A DNA stretch of 64,000 nt, from contig NZ_JAAUVI010000004.1 of the NCBI RefSeq assembly GCF_021352225.1, positions 310,001-374,000 of the forward strand, given 5' to 3'. Source of the DNA: Methylobacterium sp. C25. GTDB lineage: Bacteria; Pseudomonadota; Alphaproteobacteria; Rhizobiales; Beijerinckiaceae. Each line of letters begins with the position of its first letter. The first letter of the stretch is position 1. The position numbers and the translations under genes are program-made. A model generated the notes under the pieces. That model was not told where the DNA came from. It did not search any database and saw nothing but the letters and a program-made list of their open reading frames with translations. This document shows, in pieces, positions 59,979 through 64,000 of this stretch.

Positions 59979-61282
59979 GGCAGGCCGCTGGCTCTTAGGA
60001 ATCCTCGCAGTTCATCGATACCATGGCGGAAGACGTCGACATAGGCCGCGCGCTCCTGCGGGTCTGGCGGAAGTGGACCGGCCTGAAGAACCCAAGCCTC
60101 CATGTCGGCCCCGTTTGACCGCGCGACTGCGCGCATGACCGATACGAGATCGTCGCGGTGCCTCATGTCCGCCAAGACCTCGCGGAGCTCTTCCGAACGA
60201 TACGGCGTTGCGTCCTCGAGGCCGGCCGCGAAGAATGAAGCCCGCCTGATCAGGCAGGGGACGCAACGGCCGCACTGGACACCGTCGCGCTTCCATTTTC
60301 CGCAAGATACTGTCTGCGCGGCCAACTCGGAGAAGGTCTCGTCGGCCGCATACCGCCGCACCATGGTGCCCTTTGTTTGGTGACGCAGCGGATTGACGAG
60401 CCGCGCAGGTAGCCCGACCGCCTGCACAATGGCCTGGATCTCGGACAGGAAATGCGGATGGGTCGTCCGAGTGCTGTGCGATCCGAAACGCCGAGGCGTC
60501 AGAGGCGGGTTCAATGCGATATGGCCGTTCTCCGGAATGTAGAGATCGATCACGTCGCCTCCCCGCCATTGCGAGATGGCGGTCGCGGCCGCCACGCCGT
60601 AGGCCATGAAGTTGAAACTGCGCGTCCGCATGCTGACGTCGCTCGCGCCGCTCCAGGTCGGATGAGCGTTGGCAGTGAACCGCTCGCAGGCCGCGGGCAA
60701 CCTTCGCATCAGCCGGTTCTGGTACTGGCTGTCCTTCGGGTATGAGTGGCTAACGAGCAGGGGACGATGACCCTGCCCAATCAGGTCCAGGGCGCCGACG
60801 TAGCTGTCGAGTCCCCCTGAGAACAGGCAGGCGCAATCGGCCCGCGAGAGGTCGATGCGGCGACGCCGGCGCGCAATAACGTTATGACCGAGCGGCCTGG
60901 GACCGTCCGGACCGAGAACGACGGTCCACCTGTCGCCGCTGAGGAAGTTCAGCGCCGCCTCCAGCCGGTGCACGACGGGTGCCCATGGGGTCGGATCGAT
61001 GAGCGGCACCTGCAGTTCGAGATTGCGGCACCATCGGTCGTGCGTACTACCGCGGGGCACAAAGGTGTCCGCGGCTGTCACCGCCAGCGCCAACGTTAGA
61101 AAGTCGAACGCGTCGGTTCGCAGGCCAAAGCCGAACCGACTGGTCGCGTCCAGCAGCTGATAGCCGATCCGCGCGACGCCTTCCGGCATCCGGCCGGCGG
61201 CATAGATGACGACGTGAACCTCTCTGTCATCCCTCAGGTCGGGAACATCCTCGACATCGGTGTGAAAGACGACCCTCGTCAT
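59975..61282 (-). CDS. qatC: QatC: QueC-like protein of the Qat defence system
   Basis: A 435-residue relative of the 7-cyano-7-deazaguanine synthase QueC. The ATP pyrophosphatase loop is CLFSGGLDSYVGALDLI near residue 140. A zinc-cluster region typical of QueC lies near the end (SCGKWKRDGVQCGRCVPCLIRRASFFAAG). The N-terminal ~130 residues are an extension not found in QueC itself. QueC-like enzymes can make amide or nitrile groups, so QatC may modify a protein or nucleotide, as proposed for other QueC-containing immune operons. ATG 61282 overlaps the qatB stop (ATGA); an in-frame start at 61297 is less likely. Confidence 0.92.
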   Translation of the reverse strand: MTRVVFHTDVEDVPDLRDDREVHVVIYAAGRMPEGVARIGYQLLDATSRFGFGLRTDAFDFLTLALAVTAADTFVPRGSTHDRWCRNLELQVPLIDPTPWAPVVHRLEAALNFLSGDRWTVVLGPDGPRPLGHNVIARRRRRIDLSRADCACLFSGGLDSYVGALDLIGQGHRPLLVSHSYPKDSQYQNRLMRRLPAACERFTANAHPTWSGASDVSMRTRSFNFMAYGVAAATAISQWRGGDVIDLYIPENGHIALNPPLTPRRFGSHSTRTTHPHFLSEIQAIVQAVGLPARLVNPLRHQTKGTMVRRYAADETFSELAAQTVSCGKWKRDGVQCGRCVPCLIRRASFFAAGLEDATPYRSEELREVLADMRHRDDLVSVMRAVARSNGADMEAWVLQAGPLPPDPQERAAYVDVFRHGIDELRGFLRASGLP

Positions 61283-62040
61283 TCGTATGCCTCCCACTCG
61301 CGCCAGACCTCGTTCATTGCCTCACGCTGGAGACGCTCGACCTGGGTTCGGCTGAGGTTCCCGACGCCCCCCGCTAGTGCGGGGCCGAGATGCCGGTCCA
61401 TGGCGACTTTGACCAGGTCGAAAAGCTCGTTCTCAGCCTGGATCGTCCGGTCGCCCGAAGGCGCCTTGTTCCAGGCCGATCCGGCGTCCTCCGTGACCTG
61501 CCTGAAAAGGACGCGGGCCAGGAAGTCCAAGAGGACGGCGATGACTTGATCCGCCGACATGGCGGTGGGGTCGAAGATCTCGACGTCCGGAAGGACTTCC
61601 GCGATGGCCTCGTGGATGGCGACGCGGATGCGTTCGGCATCCTCGTTCTCGGGCGTAAGGGCCCGCGCAATCTCCTGAGCCGCGTACCCGACCGTCCGCC
61701 CCACCAACCCTGACAGATCGATACCCGCGAACGCCGCACCGTCGCCGCCGGCCCGCATGTTGCCGAGCAACCCGAACAAGCTGCCGCCTGCCGCGTAGGC
61801 CGGACCGAAACGTCTCGGACCAATCGTCGAGCCGCCTGTTGAAGTCCGGGCATAGTGGCCGAGCGCCGATCTCACGCTCCCCCGGCCGCCACCTTCGCAG
61901 AAGCGCCCGAACTCGGTCCGGAACGTGCGGAAGCGATTGCCTACGGGCGCTGGCACGGGCACCGTCGGATCGGTGTCCGCGTGCGGAGGGACGAGCGAGG
62001 CGCGGGGCGAGGTCCCGCGCGCGGATGACGAGGTTCCCAT
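61279..62040 (-). CDS. qatB: QatB: Qat defence system component of unknown function
   Basis: A 253-residue protein. The N-terminal ~45 residues are Ser/Thr/Pro-rich and likely disordered (MGTSSSARGTSPRAS). The next part (FRTFRTEFGRFCEGGGRGSVRSALGHYARTSTGGSTIGPRRFGPAYAAGGSLFGLL) is glycine-rich and fits QatB proteins, and the C-terminal half is helical (IRVAIHEAIAEVLPDVEIFDPTAMSADQVIAVLLDFLARVLFRQVTED). In the Qat scheme QatB is thought to be a substrate or partner of the other proteins. The ATG at 62040 lies four bases after the qatA stop; a longer frame to 62160 would overlap qatA and is not favoured. Confidence 0.85.
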   Translation of the reverse strand: MGTSSSARGTSPRASLVPPHADTDPTVPVPAPVGNRFRTFRTEFGRFCEGGGRGSVRSALGHYARTSTGGSTIGPRRFGPAYAAGGSLFGLLGNMRAGGDGAAFAGIDLSGLVGRTVGYAAQEIARALTPENEDAERIRVAIHEAIAEVLPDVEIFDPTAMSADQVIAVLLDFLARVLFRQVTEDAGSAWNKAPSGDRTIQAENELFDLVKVAMDRHLGPALAGGVGNLSRTQVERLQREAMNEVWREWEAYE

Positions 62041-62044
62041 CAGA

Positions 62045-63820
62045 TTAAGCCCCAGCCCATGTCTTTCCGTTGAGCATCGTCGACATCCAGGGTGGGCGCC
62101 GCGGCAGGTCGAGCGTGCGGATGAACCGGGATAGGGTCGCGGCCGCGCCCGACGAGGCATCCGCCAGGTAGATTGCGCCGCGGAAATCGTCCCGGGAGCG
62201 CATCCAATCCGCGTTGCGCCTCATGTCGCGCACGAGCGCATCCATCATCGCGACATGCTCGCTCGGATCGACGCCTTCGAGGGCGGTGCGCGCGGCCGGC
62301 GAGTTGAGCGTTCGGATCGCACGCAGCACCTCCACCGCCTGGAGCGCCGCCGGCGAAAGCAGTGTCGCCACCGTGCGAACGGGCACCGTCTCGCGCGCGA
62401 GGTAAACCGCAGGCCGTAGGTCATAGCCGCCGAGCTTTGGCTCCAGTCCGACCCAGTCCCTGACAAAGGTCAGATGTGGTTTCATAGCCTGCGGGAGGGC
62501 CTGCTCGAAGTCGGCGTCGTTCCCGTCCATCGCCTCGATGGTCGCCAGCAGCTCGGGCTTCCCGCTCCCGGCGTTGATGGCGTCGTGCAAGGCGTCGACC
62601 GCGTTCGACGACGTGCATCTCTCGAAGAGGGCGAGCTTCGCGATAACGGCCTCATCGATGGGCATCTCGCGCTTGCGCGCGATCGACGCCCTCATCCGTA
62701 CCACATTCAAGAGGCGCTTTATGATCCTCGGGTTGCCCTTGACGGTCGTCGAATAGGCCAGGAGCGGCGCCATGCGATCGGCGAGGTCGAGGGTTCTACG
62801 CAACGGGTCCGGATCGCTCGGTTCGAGCACGCCGAGGACTTGGTCGACGCTGAAGTCCGCGTCAGGCTTCCAGACTTGCCGAAGTTGGTCGACGAGGTAG
62901 CGCCGCAGGGCCTCAAGTTTCTCGCCGTCGACCCCTGCCGCCTCCGCGAAGAGGAGCAGCATGTAAGCCCTGACCTCCTGAACACCGAGACGCGGCACCC
63001 TCACGGGCACCTGGATCAGCTTGTCGAGGTAGTCCTGGACGAGGCGCTCGGACGGGTTCTTGAAATACGAGGAGACAGCGTGTCGGACCATGTCCTCGTC
63101 GGCAGCGACCACGAACGCGGTGCGGGGCAGGAAAAGGAAGAGCCGGATGGCCTCCAGCGTGTGGATCGCGTTCGGCGGCGTGCAACGGTCCAGGTTGTCG
63201 ATGACGACGACCAGCGTCTTCTCGATGCCGTGGAGGAGCTCGCCGAATTCCTTCCTGAAGGCGGTGATCTCCTCGGGCGGGCTGTGCTTCTCCGCCTCCC
63301 GGAGGAGCCCCTTGCCCTTTTCCTTCACCTCGCCGGCGGCCTTGCCCATGGCCTCGTAGTCCGCGCCGTCGGCGTTGCCGGTCAGGAGGTCGCCAAGCCC
63401 TTCCATCCCCTTCTTCAGGAGGCCGAACGTAGGCACGCCGGCCATGGCAGCCCCACCTTCCGCCAGCAGGCCGAGGGCACGCAGCTTGTTGACGCGGCCC
63501 AGGAATGACTTCGCCTTGGCCTTCAACCCCTCGGGCGCCTCGTCGTGGAGTGCCTTTGCGATCACAGACATCAGCGCGCCGCGCGCGTCGTCGAAGTCCT
63601 GGTAGAGCCAAGCATCAAAATCGATGAACAGGTACTCGTCCGGGGAGCCGTGAAGCGCACGTTTCACAAGACGCAGCACCGTCGACTTGCCGGTCCCCCA
63701 AGTGCCGAAGATGCCGAGCGAGAGCGGAAGGAGCCGTTTGCTTCCCACCATCTCAGCGACCAGTTCGGCCACCTCGGAGTAGTTAAGGTAGTCGATGTCA
63801 GTGTCGGTATCGGCCCACAT
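62045..63820 (-). CDS. qatA: QatA: KAP-family P-loop NTPase of the Qat defence system
   Basis: A 591-residue KAP NTPase. The Walker A motif is LGIFGTWGTGKSTVLRLVKRAL near residue 40, Walker B is KTLVVVIDNLDRCTPPNAIHTLEAIRLFLF near residue 210, and the KAP-typical region between them includes a hydrophobic stretch (ALGLLAEGGAAMAGVPTFGLL) that may touch the membrane. The sensor region FVVAADEDMVRHAVSSYF and GNPRIIKRLLNVVRMR follow. The ATG has GGAG 10 bases upstream. As the first gene of the four-gene operon it probably sets expression of all. QatA is thought to sense phage or drive a conformational change by ATP hydrolysis. Confidence 0.92.
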   Translation of the reverse strand: MWADTDTDIDYLNYSEVAELVAEMVGSKRLLPLSLGIFGTWGTGKSTVLRLVKRALHGSPDEYLFIDFDAWLYQDFDDARGALMSVIAKALHDEAPEGLKAKAKSFLGRVNKLRALGLLAEGGAAMAGVPTFGLLKKGMEGLGDLLTGNADGADYEAMGKAAGEVKEKGKGLLREAEKHSPPEEITAFRKEFGELLHGIEKTLVVVIDNLDRCTPPNAIHTLEAIRLFLFLPRTAFVVAADEDMVRHAVSSYFKNPSERLVQDYLDKLIQVPVRVPRLGVQEVRAYMLLLFAEAAGVDGEKLEALRRYLVDQLRQVWKPDADFSVDQVLGVLEPSDPDPLRRTLDLADRMAPLLAYSTTVKGNPRIIKRLLNVVRMRASIARKREMPIDEAVIAKLALFERCTSSNAVDALHDAINAGSGKPELLATIEAMDGNDADFEQALPQAMKPHLTFVRDWVGLEPKLGGYDLRPAVYLARETVPVRTVATLLSPAALQAVEVLRAIRTLNSPAARTALEGVDPSEHVAMMDALVRDMRRNADWMRSRDDFRGAIYLADASSGAAATLSRFIRTLDLPRRPPWMSTMLNGKTWAGA

Positions 63821-63845
63821 AGGGTTCTCCGGGGACGAGGGTCAG

Positions 63846-63875
63846 CATCGGTCGCGCACCCTGGCGCGACCGATG
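63846..63875. other. Perfect inverted repeat between qatA and the upstream gene
   Basis: An 11-bp stem (CATCGGTCGCG with CGCGACCGATG) and an 8-nt loop lie between the end of the upstream minus-strand gene and the qatA start. No T-run follows. It may be a terminator without a U-tract or an operator controlling the qat operon. Confidence 0.55.
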
Positions 63876-63881
63876 GAGGGC

Positions 63882-64000
63882 TCAGCCGCGTTTCTTGAGA
63901 AGCTGGCTCAAGGAGCCGGCACCCTCGCGCTCCAGCAGCGACTTCAGGTGCATGTCCGAGCGGTGGCCGGCGGCGAAGTCCTCGCCGTACTGCTCCCGCA
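63882..64000 (-). CDS. C-terminal end of an unidentified gene (partial)
   Basis: The frame is open to the window edge and encodes about 39 residues ending YGEDFAAGHRSDMHLKSLLEREGAGSLSQLLKKRG. The stop is 61 bases before the qatA start. The composition looks coding. The rest lies outside the window, and no function can be given. Confidence 0.55.
   Translation of the reverse strand, partial: REQYGEDFAAGHRSDMHLKSLLEREGAGSLSQLLKKRG

Noticed and set aside
62474-63508. 344-codon open frame on the plus strand
   Set aside because: It is antisense to qatA, whose Walker motifs prove the minus-strand reading.

Overview
The window is high-GC chromosomal DNA of a methylotrophic alphaproteobacterium, most likely Methylobacterium or Methylorubrum. 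The evidence is a lanthanide-type PQQ methanol dehydrogenase (XoxF) C-terminus at the left edge, glmS/glmU and opgG/opgH genes of alphaproteobacterial type, CCA-encoding tRNA genes and uniformly GC-rich codon use. This assignment is inferred from family resemblance only.

Bases 1-29977 look like host backbone. In order they hold the xoxF 3' end; glmS and glmU (UDP-GlcNAc supply); a Tat-exported OpgG/OpgD-type glucan protein followed by the OpgH glucosyltransferase (osmoregulated periplasmic glucans); tRNA-Ser(UGA); a tightly packed five-gene export locus (8680-23805); small regulatory and hypothetical genes; tRNA-Leu(UAA); and an FAD monooxygenase beside a zf-CHCC protein. The export locus is the most interesting part. 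It encodes a periplasmic adaptor, a GAF-like/HlyD fusion, a PqqD-like/M50 metalloprotease/HlyD fusion, a ~3000-residue DUF4347 repeat protein with an N-terminal LEPRFVFDGAA motif, and a TolC-type lipoprotein. No ABC or RND pump is present, so an M50-centred, leader-recognising surface-export machine is proposed.

Bases 29978-50373 are an integrated element bounded by a perfect 20-bp direct repeat matching the 3' end of a tRNA, probably tRNA-Phe. A tyrosine integrase lies next to the right repeat. The element carries two giant T7-like ejection (internal virion) proteins, one ending in a muramidase-like domain, but no recognisable capsid, portal or terminase genes. It also carries a family-A-polymerase-like protein downstream of five iteron-like repeats and two paralogous DNA-binding proteins, a ribbon-helix-helix regulator with operator-like repeats, a serine resolvase, and an Abi-alpha-like (DUF4393) gene. 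Neither end retains the tRNA body, which suggests a tandem array of elements.

Bases 50374-64000 are a second accessory block. It has a plasmid-type replication initiator (RPA family), a DUF3102 protein, a resolvase-like protein, a large unknown protein, an ADP-ribosylglycohydrolase that appears to start at CTG, a decayed gene, and a complete QatABCD anti-phage operon (KAP NTPase, QatB, QueC-like QatC, TatD-like QatD). The window ends inside another minus-strand gene.
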